NCBI GenBank assembly: GCA_024691125.1
Contig: JAILNV010000023.1
Span: 1-32,537 of the forward strand
DNA from: Lachnospiraceae bacterium
GTDB lineage: Bacteria > Bacillota > Clostridia > Lachnospirales > Lachnospiraceae
Length of the DNA stretch: 32,537 bases
Reading direction: 5' to 3'
This document shows positions 16,401-23,028 of the stretch, in pieces (the stretch's first letter is position 1; each line of letters opens with the position of its first letter). The position numbers and the translations under genes are program-made. The notes under the pieces were generated by a model. It saw nothing but the letters and a program-made list of their open reading frames with translations. It did no database searches and was not told where the DNA came from.

Positions 16401-16505
16401 AAACGCACGAAGAAAAATAATAAGAAAAACAAGAAAAACAAAAAAAGTAAGAATATAGATACGAATACCGAAACAGATGACATTATTTATATAGATTCTT
16501 TATAA
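13407..16505 (+). CDS. RND-family efflux permease (HAE1/AcrB-like)
   Basis: A 1032-residue pump with an N-terminal membrane segment (RPVAVIVILAGLILFSIVSIL), two large extracytoplasmic loops and two groups of membrane helices. The TM4 proton-relay motif reads MITDNAVVVIE, so only the first of the two adjacent Asp residues of AcrB (DD) is kept and the second is Asn. The C-terminus is a Lys/Asn-rich tail (about residues 995-1015) and then an acidic end. It starts at the stop of the adaptor, a translationally coupled pair. It likely exports drugs or hydrophobic compounds; the substrate is unknown. Its last 23 bp overlap the convergent acetyltransferase gene. Confidence 0.93.
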   Translation: MKHLTKTALNRPVAVIVILAGLILFSIVSILGMPLKLMPDINMPVMVVYATYPGASPEEVDENVMEKILDACSNISGLKKTQTMSYENYGVFIMQFNYGTNISKAHDDIRSRLEGIANDLPENTDKPTILEVEMEAFDDMTLSVSTESKDLDLLNLINQKLEPQLRRADALADISITGGDEKYISVQLIPEYATQYGISPSSVVAAITAVNYSIPAGSVSYGDQKLNMETEVRYDDIEKLKQVPITTQKGAVIHLYDVCNIDYSITDKNSLSRYDGGEDISIGLKKRQSSTSVTLSKQIKAILDDFSKSHPDVNIRIINDSSDEILAMLKSVVKTLILGVAVAMAVIFIFFGDIKGSLIVGSTMPVSLLCALVCMYFAGISLNVISMNALVISIGMITDNAVVVIELCFKKHSDGLDFKEAAYEGTSVVINSVVASTITTVVVYLPLALLKGLSGQFFKQLGFTIVFVLLASLISATTLVPMFFSLYQPKERKNNPMSVVLEKLSVVYSRFLGWILNKSVLVIIVSVVMLAVSIFLATGLRTELISATDEGIVQMDVNFRPGLSLETIDETVVSLEQFVENSGLCDDYSISISEASSSATVVAYKSDDTEMTTQELVDLWNKSMQDYSSVCDITVSAGSSTGMSSFNMGGAEEFDISADDLPSLRAASRQITSILESTPGIISVSSSVDGGGAGIKINVNPEMAQANGFSASMISQLIYVNMTGSKAGEVTIDNSTYEIKVEYPKNYYKSLDEVRTMTFMSPQGVNVPLSEVADIHLAQAAQTVSRTDGRFSAAITAVMTSETKDEIMDVVQPQLDELELPDGVNFIDNAIQDTMDEEFSAVGQAIAIALYLVFMVMAIQFESIRYSFLIMFCIPFASIGSINMMRLMDVKVSLSVLLGILMLAGIVVNNGIIYIDTANQFIAAGEDVRKALVHAGKDRLRPILITTLTTELSMIPVAFKFSKNAEALQGMGVVIVGGLFASTLLTLLLLPNFYLMLRKRTKKNNKKNKKNKKSKNIDTNTETDDIIYIDSL

Positions 16506-16977
16506 AGAATCTGTTCATGGTGCTGTGACCTACTTCCTTTGGGCGGGCTATTTCCATATAACCGCATTTTTCATAGATATGGATAGCCGCCTGAAGGTTT
16601 TCATGTGTTTCAAGATAGGATGCTTTATAACCTGATTCCCGCATCCTGTCTTCAATATATGATATCATCTCATATCCGAGCCCTGCTCCTTTTACCGAAT
16701 CGTCAAGATACAGCTTCTGAAGCTCCGCGGTATCCTTCATATACGGAAAACCTGCGTAGCCGATACCACCCACTACTCTTCCCGTGTCCTCCAATATTAC
16801 GAAATATCCGCCGGCATCATCGGTGTAGCCGTCACTCAGATGATCAAGTCCCTCATCAAAATATGCCGTTCCCGGGATATCTAGCCCGTATTTCTCAAGA
16901 TTATTTCTTACAATAGAAGCAACAGCAGCGTTATCAGCTGCTGTTATCTCTCTGAAACTATATTTCTTATTATCCAT
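16483..16977 (-). CDS. GNAT-family N-acetyltransferase
   Basis: A 164-residue acetyltransferase. The acetyl-CoA-binding region is visible around residues 90-115 (LQKLYLDDSVKGAGLGYEMISYIEDRMRESG), with the typical NxxAIxxYEKCGY segment (NLQAAIHIYEKCGYMEI) near 127-143. The acceptor cannot be predicted. The ribosome binding site is weak (GAGG about 12 nt upstream). It is 27 nt downstream of the nitroreductase gene and probably co-transcribed with it. Its 3' end runs 23 bp into the RND pump gene on the other strand. Confidence 0.88.
   Translation of the reverse strand: MDNKKYSFREITAADNAAVASIVRNNLEKYGLDIPGTAYFDEGLDHLSDGYTDDAGGYFVILEDTGRVVGGIGYAGFPYMKDTAELQKLYLDDSVKGAGLGYEMISYIEDRMRESGYKASYLETHENLQAAIHIYEKCGYMEIARPKEVGHSTMNRFFIKNLYK
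16493..16512. terminator. 20-bp perfect palindrome over two convergent gene ends
   Basis: AGATTCTTTATAAAGAATCT is a perfect palindrome covering the stop codon of the RND pump gene and coding sequence of the acetyltransferase near its end. In RNA it would give a short A+U-rich hairpin on either strand. It may work as a weak bidirectional terminator or mRNA stabiliser; no T-run follows, so this is uncertain. Confidence 0.5.
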
Positions 16978-17004
16978 TTCTGAAACTGTCCTCTGTTTCT
17001 TTGT

Positions 17005-17820
17005 TTATATTTTCTGTATTTCAGCACTTGCTATATATTCTGCATCCTGTGGTATCTCTATGCCCGGATCGGCTACAGATATATTAACACTCATTCCCTT
17101 ATCTTCCAGTCCCATAACAAAATGGCACAGTGCTATTCCCACATCTATCTTCTGAAGATCACCTGTGGCATCGCCCGTGTAGCCTCTATCCTTCTTCTCA
17201 TAGAAATGCCGGATACCGTCTTTAACGATTATTCGCCATGGCTGTTTGTTTACTGCGGAAGGAGCCCAGCGTACCATTTCAAGAATCTCTTCCATAGTTT
17301 CATCGGATTTAAGTGGGTTACCCCATGATCCGTCGAAGAACAGCTTCTCTCCGGGCATACGGGAATCAGCACCTATTCCCTTACGCATCATAATATCCTT
17401 AAGAGATTTCTTCGCAGCCGGATATCCAAGAGGGCTTACACAGGGCATCATCTCCCCTTCCTTAAGACCGGCTGCTTTCTCGAAGTTCTCTCTCTTCATG
17501 GTTCCGCCGATCAATACGGTTCCGATACCGAGTGACCATGCATATAGTACAAGCTTCTCAAAAGCATATCCAAATGCCACATCCGCATATGGCTTCTTAC
17601 TAACCTTGCCCGCAACATACATGGGTTCTCCGGATAACACAGGACTTGAAAGTCCGTTCTCTTTTGCATCCATCAGCACAAATTCCACAGGTATGTCAAA
17701 AGGATTCGTTATTTCCTTTATGTATTTCTCAAGGAGCCTTCTGTGTTCGTCACTGACCTGTTCTCCGTCAAATGTCCTTACACTTTTTCTTCCCTTTATT
17801 ATTTCCATCAGATCATTCAT
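17005..17820 (-). CDS. Nitroreductase-family FMN protein
   Basis: A 271-residue protein of the double-length nitroreductase type. An N-terminal FMN-binding motif is GRKSVRTFDG (residues 10-19), with a second-half motif RWAPSAVNKQPWRIIVKDG near residues 183-202. FMN-dependent reduction of a nitro, quinone or disulfide-type substrate by NAD(P)H is expected; the substrate is unknown. GAGGG lies nine bases before the start. It is 42 nt after the glutathione peroxidase gene and 27 nt before the GNAT gene, so redox defence is a plausible theme of the unit. Confidence 0.88.
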   Translation of the reverse strand: MNDLMEIIKGRKSVRTFDGEQVSDEHRRLLEKYIKEITNPFDIPVEFVLMDAKENGLSSPVLSGEPMYVAGKVSKKPYADVAFGYAFEKLVLYAWSLGIGTVLIGGTMKRENFEKAAGLKEGEMMPCVSPLGYPAAKKSLKDIMMRKGIGADSRMPGEKLFFDGSWGNPLKSDETMEEILEMVRWAPSAVNKQPWRIIVKDGIRHFYEKKDRGYTGDATGDLQKIDVGIALCHFVMGLEDKGMSVNISVADPGIEIPQDAEYIASAEIQKI

Positions 17821-17862
17821 CTCATTATACCCTCATAATCCATTCCTTGTCCATCTGCTGTA

Positions 17863-18405
17863 TTATAGAAGACCCTCTACGAATTTAGCAACATCATCCA
17901 TTTTCGCGGTAGGCTCAAACCTTGCCACTACATTACCGTTTCTGTCAATTACGAACTTGGTGAAGTTCCATTTAATCTCTGAATTATTCTTATAATCCTT
18001 ATCTATCTTCTTAAGCATCGCACTCATGGCAAGTGCCTTGGGTCCCTTACCGAATCCTTCGAAGCCCTTCTGCTCTTTAAGATATTTAAACAGCGGGATC
18101 GCTGTTTCACCGTTAACATCCGACTTCTTCATCTGAGGAAACTGCGTATTGTACTTAAGCTGGCAGAACTCGTGGATCTCATCATCTGTTCCCGGAGTCT
18201 GTCCTGCGAACTGGTTGCAGGGAACGTCGATTACCTCAAAACCTCTGTCATGATATTTCTCATACATATCTTCTATATCTTTATAATGAGGTGTAAATCC
18301 ACATCCTGTAGCCGTATTTACAACAAGCACTACCTTCCCTTCATATTCCTTCATTGATATCTCATCCCCGTTAACTGCTGTTACGCTCTGATCATAAAAT
18401 CCCAT
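17863..18405 (-). CDS. Glutathione peroxidase (Cys type, thiol peroxidase)
   Basis: A 180-residue thioredoxin-fold peroxidase. The catalytic tetrad is visible: C35 (TATGCGFTP, where other GPx proteins have Cys or Sec), Q65 (CNQF), and W146-N147 (KWNFTKF). It reduces hydrogen and organic peroxides; bacterial members usually take electrons from thioredoxin rather than glutathione. The start at 18405 is chosen because AGGAGG is eight bases upstream; longer readings run through the promoter at 18454-18482. That promoter lies just after the YunG-like gene, so the peroxidase, nitroreductase and acetyltransferase can be made separately from the genes upstream. Confidence 0.94.
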   Translation of the reverse strand: MGFYDQSVTAVNGDEISMKEYEGKVVLVVNTATGCGFTPHYKDIEDMYEKYHDRGFEVIDVPCNQFAGQTPGTDDEIHEFCQLKYNTQFPQMKKSDVNGETAIPLFKYLKEQKGFEGFGKGPKALAMSAMLKKIDKDYKNNSEIKWNFTKFVIDRNGNVVARFEPTAKMDDVAKFVEGLL

Positions 18406-18453
18406 GATTGTGTCCTCCTGTGTTTTTATTGATTGGGTTGTTTCTTTGATCAT

Positions 18454-18482
18454 ATTATATTGCGTCAAATATAATTTGTCAA
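18454..18482 (-). promoter_or_regulatory. Consensus promoter with 22-bp dyad upstream of glutathione peroxidase
   Basis: On the minus strand a perfect TTGACA (18482-18477), a 17-bp spacer and a perfect TATAAT (18459-18454). An inverted repeat, ATTATATT/AATATAAT with a 6-nt centre, covers 18454-18475, that is the spacer and -10. A promoter this strong under such a dyad suggests a repressor, for example an oxidant-sensing MarR/OhrR- or PerR-like protein. The regulator's identity is inference. Confidence 0.8.
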
Positions 18483-18910
18483 CAGCTGATTTTGCAAATT
18501 TTATCCTGTAACCGGTCCTTAAGATACTCATACCGGAGCCGTTTCTCCTCCTTGGCAAAATGAACTTCTCTGAACTGCTCCGGACAGTTATCATAATCCA
18601 GCTTCTCGTCCCCAAACTGTTCACTCGTAAGGTCAAATACCGTACCGTCAACATCATTAAAACAATGATAATTTCCTCCCGGTCTTAAAATACCGTAAAC
18701 CTTTCCTCCGAATTGATCCTGCATAAGAAATGCCGTGATGGAACATTGTCCGTAGGTTTTATTCTCCTCACTCCATGAATCTCTCATTCTCGGAGCACAT
18801 GTCTTCGCACACCATATTTCGGTAAGAATATCATAATAATCTCTCGGCGTACGTCCTGTCTTATCCTTTATATCCACACTTTCCCATCCGTAGAATTTAT
18901 ATTGCTTCAT
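18479..18910 (-). CDS. YunG-like conserved protein
   Basis: A 143-residue protein that I associate with the YunG family of Firmicutes. Conserved-looking parts are WSEENKTYGQCSITAFLMQD (residues about 46-65), GGNYHCFNDVDG and VFDLTSEQF. The order Cys (YGQCS), His (NYHCF) and Asp (FDLTS) resembles a papain/NlpC-like or transglutaminase-like active site, but no function is known to me. AAGGGA lies seven bases before the start. It is 24 nt downstream of a 57-residue protein gene. Confidence 0.72.
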   Translation of the reverse strand: MKQYKFYGWESVDIKDKTGRTPRDYYDILTEIWCAKTCAPRMRDSWSEENKTYGQCSITAFLMQDQFGGKVYGILRPGGNYHCFNDVDGTVFDLTSEQFGDEKLDYDNCPEQFREVHFAKEEKRLRYEYLKDRLQDKICKISC

Positions 18911-18934
18911 ACTCTGATCCCTTCACTCCCTGTC

Positions 18935-19108
18935 CTATACATCCATGCTGTACTGCATCATCTCATATATGAGCTTACTGCCCTCTACTATCTCGGGCGG
19001 AAGCAATGCCCTTGCCACAAGCTTAATATCATCCGACTCAATATCTGTCCGTTTCAGGTGCGCGTAATCGCCATCAATGCTTACTACTTCATAATACCAT
19101 GTTTCCAT
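18935..19108 (-). CDS. Small 57-residue protein, DUF3006-like
   Basis: A short frame with a strong Shine-Dalgarno (AAAGGAG, seven bases before ATG). The product begins METWYYEVVSIDGDYAHLKR and continues VARALLPPEIVEGSKL. The order IDGDYAxL ... LLPPEIVEGSxL recalls the DUF3006 family of small proteins, but this match is from memory and weak. No signal peptide or Cys. It precedes the YunG-like gene by 24 nt and is probably co-transcribed with it. Function unknown. Confidence 0.7.
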   Translation of the reverse strand: METWYYEVVSIDGDYAHLKRTDIESDDIKLVARALLPPEIVEGSKLIYEMMQYSMDV

Positions 19109-19130
19109 AATATTTCTCCTTTTTGCCTTT

Positions 19131-19143
19131 TAAGCAATGCTTA
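19131..19143. promoter_or_regulatory. 13-bp palindrome upstream of small gene
   Basis: TAAGCAATGCTTA is a perfect 6-1-6 palindrome, 23 bp upstream of the 57-aa gene start and inside its likely leader or promoter region. It could be an operator; no regulator is identified. Confidence 0.3.
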
Positions 19144-19171
19144 ATACATATTTTAAACATTTACAGATTAA

Positions 19172-19213
19172 AAGCCATAATACCTTCCGTCAATACGGAA
19201 AGTACTATGGCTT
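19172..19213 (-). terminator. Strong rho-independent terminator after the sugar-binding protein gene
   Basis: A 19-position stem with two mismatches (AAGCCATA.TAC.TTCCGT and its complement) closes on a 4-nt loop. On the minus strand it is followed by TTTTAAT. It lies 79 nt past the stop of the sugar-binding lipoprotein gene and separates it from the 57-aa/YunG unit. Confidence 0.85.
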
Positions 19214-19291
19214 ATTTATATCTTAAGAAATATCACTTATCTTTCCGGGTATATAAAGGCTGTTTCTTAATAAGCTTATTCCTTTATACCC

Positions 19292-20494
19292 TTACTGCAG
19301 ATCACTTTCGCTGTAGTAACCCGAATCAATAAGCAGTGCCTTGTAATTGTTTGCATCAGCAAATACAGGATCACAGAGGAAGGAAGGTATAACTCCCGTT
19401 CCGTTGTCATAGGTCTTGGTATCATTGATCGGGGCCTCGGAACCCTTCATGATCGCATCTACCATTTCTACGGTTTTGGATGCAAGAGTACGGGTATCCT
19501 TAAATACCGACATCGCCTGTTTGCCTGCGAGCATGTTCTTAACGTTGGCAACGTCACAGTCCTGACCTGTAACTATGGGATACTTACCCTTATATACAGC
19601 CTCAAGGGCATTCTCAACGCCAAACGCGGTTGAATCGTTGGAGCAAAGCCATACATCAAGATCTTCTCCCGAATAATTAGCTGTAAGGATCTTCTCTGCT
19701 CTTGCCTGTGCGGTCTCTGAAGCCCATGCAGCCGTAGCAACAGCTTCGAAGGTCTGCTCTCCTGATTTCACGACCAGCTTGCCTTCATCTATATAGGGCT
19801 TAAGCACGTCATAAGCACCGTTAAAGAAGAATCCCGCATTATTATCTCCCGGATCACCTGCCGTGAACTCAATATTGAAAGGTCCGTCAGCATTGTCAAG
19901 ATCCAAAGTATCTTTAACGTATGTACCCTGAACGGTTCCTACCTTGTAGTTATCAAAGGTTGCATAATAGGTAACCGCATCGGTTCCCATAATAAGACGG
20001 TCATATGATACGACTGATATTCCGGCACTCTTGGCCTTTCCAAGTACATCACCCAATGACTCTGAGTCAATGGCTGCAACAACAAGACATCCGCATCCGT
20101 TATTGATCATATTCTCGATCTGTGCGATCTGTGTCTGAACATCATTGGATGCAAACTGAAGGTCTACTTCATACCCTGCTTCCTGAAGCTGGTCGCGGAT
20201 ATTTATTCCGTCCTGATTCCATCTCTGAAGATCCTTTGTCGGCATTGATACTCCTACATTTCCCCCTCCGGATGCAGCCGGTGCGGGTTCTTCAGCCTTG
20301 GGAGCTTCTGCAGCAGGAGCAGCCTCTTCCTTCTTCTCTTCTGCGGCCGGTGCTGCAGCTTCCGATGAAGCTCTTTCACGTGCTACCGGTTGTGGCGGAA
20401 TGGTGCCCCCCACCTCTTCACTTTTTCCGCAACCTGCAAGCAGTAATGCGACAGTACTGATGCAAAGCAATGATTTCACTAACTTGCCTGTCAT
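19292..20494 (-). CDS. ChvE-like sugar-binding lipoprotein
   Basis: A 400-residue periplasmic-binding-protein-like domain of the multiple monosaccharide (ChvE/XylF) type. A lipoprotein signal ends in LLAGC (C22). A long Ala/Glu/Pro/Lys linker follows (about residues 33-75), then the domain starting NVGVSMPTKDLQRWNQDG. Ligand-loop sequences include SYDRLIMGTDAVTYYATFDNYKVG and IVTGQDCD. AAAGGAGG lies upstream. No ATPase or permease is encoded nearby; instead a chemoreceptor gene lies directly upstream on the same strand. It may feed a transporter encoded elsewhere, or act as a sugar sensor for the chemoreceptor, as ChvE/GGBP proteins can. Confidence 0.92.
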   Translation of the reverse strand: MTGKLVKSLLCISTVALLLAGCGKSEEVGGTIPPQPVARERASSEAAAPAAEEKKEEAAPAAEAPKAEEPAPAASGGGNVGVSMPTKDLQRWNQDGINIRDQLQEAGYEVDLQFASNDVQTQIAQIENMINNGCGCLVVAAIDSESLGDVLGKAKSAGISVVSYDRLIMGTDAVTYYATFDNYKVGTVQGTYVKDTLDLDNADGPFNIEFTAGDPGDNNAGFFFNGAYDVLKPYIDEGKLVVKSGEQTFEAVATAAWASETAQARAEKILTANYSGEDLDVWLCSNDSTAFGVENALEAVYKGKYPIVTGQDCDVANVKNMLAGKQAMSVFKDTRTLASKTVEMVDAIMKGSEAPINDTKTYDNGTGVIPSFLCDPVFADANNYKALLIDSGYYSESDLQ

Positions 20495-20551
20495 GATAAT
20501 ACCTCCTTTTTTATATGTTATTTTCTTTCCCTAATAAGAATCCAAGCCTCC

Positions 20552-20569
20552 ATACAATATAAATTGTAT
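20552..20569. promoter_or_regulatory. Inverted repeat in chemoreceptor / sugar-binding protein gap
   Basis: ATACAAT/ATTGTAT with a 4-nt centre, 58 bp upstream of the sugar-binding protein gene, in an A+T-rich 138-bp gap with no terminator seen. It is a candidate operator for expression of the binding protein. Confidence 0.35.
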
Positions 20570-20632
20570 ATGTAACAGGTCATTAATTATAATCATAAAT
20601 AATCACTAATAATTATTTATCAAATCGGTTTT

Positions 20633-22648
20633 CTACGTAGTATACTGCGAAAGATCAGACCTTATCTCGTCCGAATACGAATTCAGATTCTCAGAGATAC
20701 TGGTGATGTTCATGGTCTCGGTACGAAGCTTATTGCTCTCTGATACGATCACATTGCTAAGCTCGAGAACCTGATTGATATTGGCCGCCTGTTCTTCTGT
20801 AGTCGCTGCATTATTCGAAGCCACATCGTTTATCTTGCCTATTCCGTCGGCAATCGTTCCTATGCCGTCAGTTGCCTTGGCAACATCCCCATATATAGTC
20901 TCGAATGACTCATTGGCACCTGAAACCGCATTCATGCATGCTTCCATATCATCCACACATATCTCGGCCTTTGTATTTATATCGGAGATATTCTTGGTGA
21001 TGGCTTCTACAAGTCTGCGGATCGTCTCAGTAGCATCGGATGACTGGCTTGCCAGTGCTCCGACTTCCATAGCAACAACGGCAAAGCCCTTACCCAGGTC
21101 ACCTGCTCTTGCCGCTTCTATCGATGCATTCAGCGACAGAAGGTTGGTCTGATTAGAGATCGCATTAATGGTATCTGTAATACCGGTAATCTCATCAACG
21201 GTTTTTGCCGTGTCTCTTATAAGCGAAGTGAGCTCGTTTATAGTCTTGTTAAGAGTACCTACATTCCTGGTCATTCCTGCCATCTCATCCCTGCCCTTTG
21301 CAGATGCATCAAGGGTCTCTCTGCACAGATCCATAACATCCTGAGCACTCTGAGTCAGCTGACTGGACGTAGCCGCAAGCTCTGTAGCCGAATATGCTAT
21401 ATCCTCAATGGATGTATTCATCTCATTAAGTGTATAATTGAGCTTATCGATCGATTCTCCCTGGTTGCTGTTCGCATCGGAGAGGATATGCGATATGTCA
21501 AAGCATTCACCGGCACGGCTGTTCATGGCACCGGAGATACTTGACAGACTGTTTAGGGTGGTCCTCATCTTTTCGATATATTCATTAAGGCTTTCGGCAA
21601 GTGTTGTTATCTCATTATTTCCTTCGGGTACAATCTTAACAGTGAAATCACCCTTACTGATATCTGTAATACGTTCCGTTATAGTGGTTACAGGGTTGAT
21701 CGCCTTATTTACCACATAATAGATAAATAACGAAAGCAGGATGATCAGTACTATCGCACTGGCAAAGGTAATATACATAACCTTTAATATCATTTTACTC
21801 AACAGTGATGAAGGTACCGCACTTACGATCGCCCATGAAGTTCCTTCGATATCCGTTGCCGTGATCATCTGTGAACCTGAAGCCGTCTTTACAGTCTTTA
21901 CTCTTTCTCCCCCCACACTGCTGTCCTTATTGAGCGAGTCAAATACAGGTGCAAGACCAACCAGTATCGGATCGGTCGCAGATGCAAGGTTCTGTCCTGC
22001 AACATCTGCAATATTACTTAACAGAACGTCTTTGCTTTCTTTACTAACTATGTAGAACCTGGCATCCGGTGAAATCGAGGCAAATCCCGATATCTTTTCT
22101 GCCACTTTATCGAAATTGATATCGCTTGAAAGAACTGTGCCGCCCGATATATTTATGGAGCAGGCAAGACAGGTTTTGCCGGTAGAAGCATCCAGATAAG
22201 GTTCCGAAGAGAATATCTGCCCGTTTTTCTGCATTGCGCCAATATACCAGGGCCTGTCGGTAAATACGAACGTGTCATCCGGTGTCCATCCGGATCCGTC
22301 AAGGAACTTACCGGTATCCCCATAGGCAAGATAAACATCCTGAGAGTCAGGATCGAGTTCCGTTAGCTTAAGAAGCATATTCAGGGCATCACCATATGAC
22401 ATCTCCGGAGTATTTCTCATAATATAGGCAGTCTGGCTTACCCGTTCGCAGATATTGCTCCACCAGCTCTGAATCTCACCGGCATAAGCAGCCGATTCTC
22501 TTGCAAGAATATTATTCGTAAGGGACTGAATATTGTCGGATGCCAGTTTAATACTTATCTGTGTGATTATAACTATGACGATAACTACACAGATTATTAT
22601 CTTACTGAGCAGGGTCTTTTTCAGCGCCTTTCTTTTAGGTGTTTTCAT
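20633..22648 (-). CDS. Methyl-accepting chemotaxis protein (dCache-HAMP-MA)
   Basis: About 671 residues. A membrane segment near 15-35 (LSKIIICVVIVIVIITQISI), an extracellular dCache-like sensor to about residue 285, a second membrane segment (VMYITFASAIVLIILLSLFIYYVV), a HAMP linker (INPVTTITERITDISKGDFTVKI) and the cytoplasmic signalling helices. The hairpin tip is NQTNLLSLNASIEAARAGDLGKGFAVVA. It lacks the C-terminal receptor-methylation pentapeptide. The ATG at 22648 lies 11 nt after GGAGG; the ATG at 22657 is only 2 nt away, so 22648 is preferred though not certain. A sugar-binding lipoprotein gene follows. Confidence 0.93.
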   Translation of the reverse strand: MKTPKRKALKKTLLSKIIICVVIVIVIITQISIKLASDNIQSLTNNILARESAAYAGEIQSWWSNICERVSQTAYIMRNTPEMSYGDALNMLLKLTELDPDSQDVYLAYGDTGKFLDGSGWTPDDTFVFTDRPWYIGAMQKNGQIFSSEPYLDASTGKTCLACSINISGGTVLSSDINFDKVAEKISGFASISPDARFYIVSKESKDVLLSNIADVAGQNLASATDPILVGLAPVFDSLNKDSSVGGERVKTVKTASGSQMITATDIEGTSWAIVSAVPSSLLSKMILKVMYITFASAIVLIILLSLFIYYVVNKAINPVTTITERITDISKGDFTVKIVPEGNNEITTLAESLNEYIEKMRTTLNSLSSISGAMNSRAGECFDISHILSDANSNQGESIDKLNYTLNEMNTSIEDIAYSATELAATSSQLTQSAQDVMDLCRETLDASAKGRDEMAGMTRNVGTLNKTINELTSLIRDTAKTVDEITGITDTINAISNQTNLLSLNASIEAARAGDLGKGFAVVAMEVGALASQSSDATETIRRLVEAITKNISDINTKAEICVDDMEACMNAVSGANESFETIYGDVAKATDGIGTIADGIGKINDVASNNAATTEEQAANINQVLELSNVIVSESNKLRTETMNITSISENLNSYSDEIRSDLSQYTT

Positions 22649-22723
22649 GATAAACATCGCCTCCGTTAACTAATTTGTATCTGGCAAAAATCAAGATATA
22701 CTATTAGTCAAATACCAAATTTA

Positions 22724-22753
22724 ATTATACAGTTTTTGTTTTCAAATTGTCAA
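22724..22753 (-). promoter_or_regulatory. Consensus promoter of the chemoreceptor gene
   Basis: On the minus strand TTGACA (22753-22748), an 18-bp spacer and TATAAT (22729-22724), about 75 nt upstream of the start codon. This is a sigma-A type site, not the TAAA-N15-GCCGATAA type used by the flagellar sigma factor, so control of this receptor may be separate from motility genes. Confidence 0.8.
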
Positions 22754-22872
22754 CTTGAATTGCATAAGTGACAAACCATTTTATATAATGTATACTATTT
22801 TTTACTTAAAATATTTTCTGTAACGAAGTATCGAGGGATTGTACGAGACATGATATATGATGAACAAAAAAC

Positions 22873-22967
22873 AAGGAGCCTCTGTTGCTTAGGAACGATA
22901 ACTCCAAACAGCTTATGGTACTTTACTTTACTGTTTAAGAGACATCATATCAGCTAAGAGGCTCCTT
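22873..22967 (-). terminator. Long structured terminator-like RNA after the alcohol dehydrogenase
   Basis: AAGGAGCCTCT at 22873-22883 and AGAGGCTCCTT at 22957-22967 pair perfectly. The stem extends by TTAG/CTAA past a 5-nt bulge, and an inner AAACAG/CTGTTT pair (22906-22911, 22931-22936) lies within. On the minus strand the outer stem is followed by GTTTTTTG. It probably ends the alcohol dehydrogenase transcript, 60 nt past its stop. At about 95 nt it is much larger than a plain terminator, so a small RNA cannot be excluded. Confidence 0.65.
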
Positions 22968-23011
22968 AAATATGATTTACTCCGGTCTTTATATCAGCTG
23001 AGAAGTTCCTT
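22947..23011. repeat. Imperfect 21-bp direct repeat
   Basis: 22947-22967 and 22991-23011 match at 18 of 21 positions (ATATCAGCT.AGA.G.TCCTT). The first copy includes one arm of the terminator-like stem. It looks like a partial duplication of that arm. Confidence 0.55.
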
Positions 23012-23028
23012 GTATGCTTTACCGGTCA

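Noticed and set aside
18406..18657. Long N-terminal extension of the glutathione peroxidase
   Set aside because: The extension runs through a perfect promoter and into the YunG-like gene in another frame; the internal ATG at 18405 has AGGAGG and matches the family start.
19166..19197. Promoter-like TTGACG-17-TAATCT on the minus strand within the terminator after the sugar-binding protein gene
   Set aside because: The -10 matches the consensus poorly and the whole site lies in the stem of a strong hairpin.
20298..20534. Ala/Ser-rich plus-strand frame opposite the sugar-binding protein
   Set aside because: It is the antisense of the Ala/Glu/Pro linker; low complexity creates open frames on both strands.
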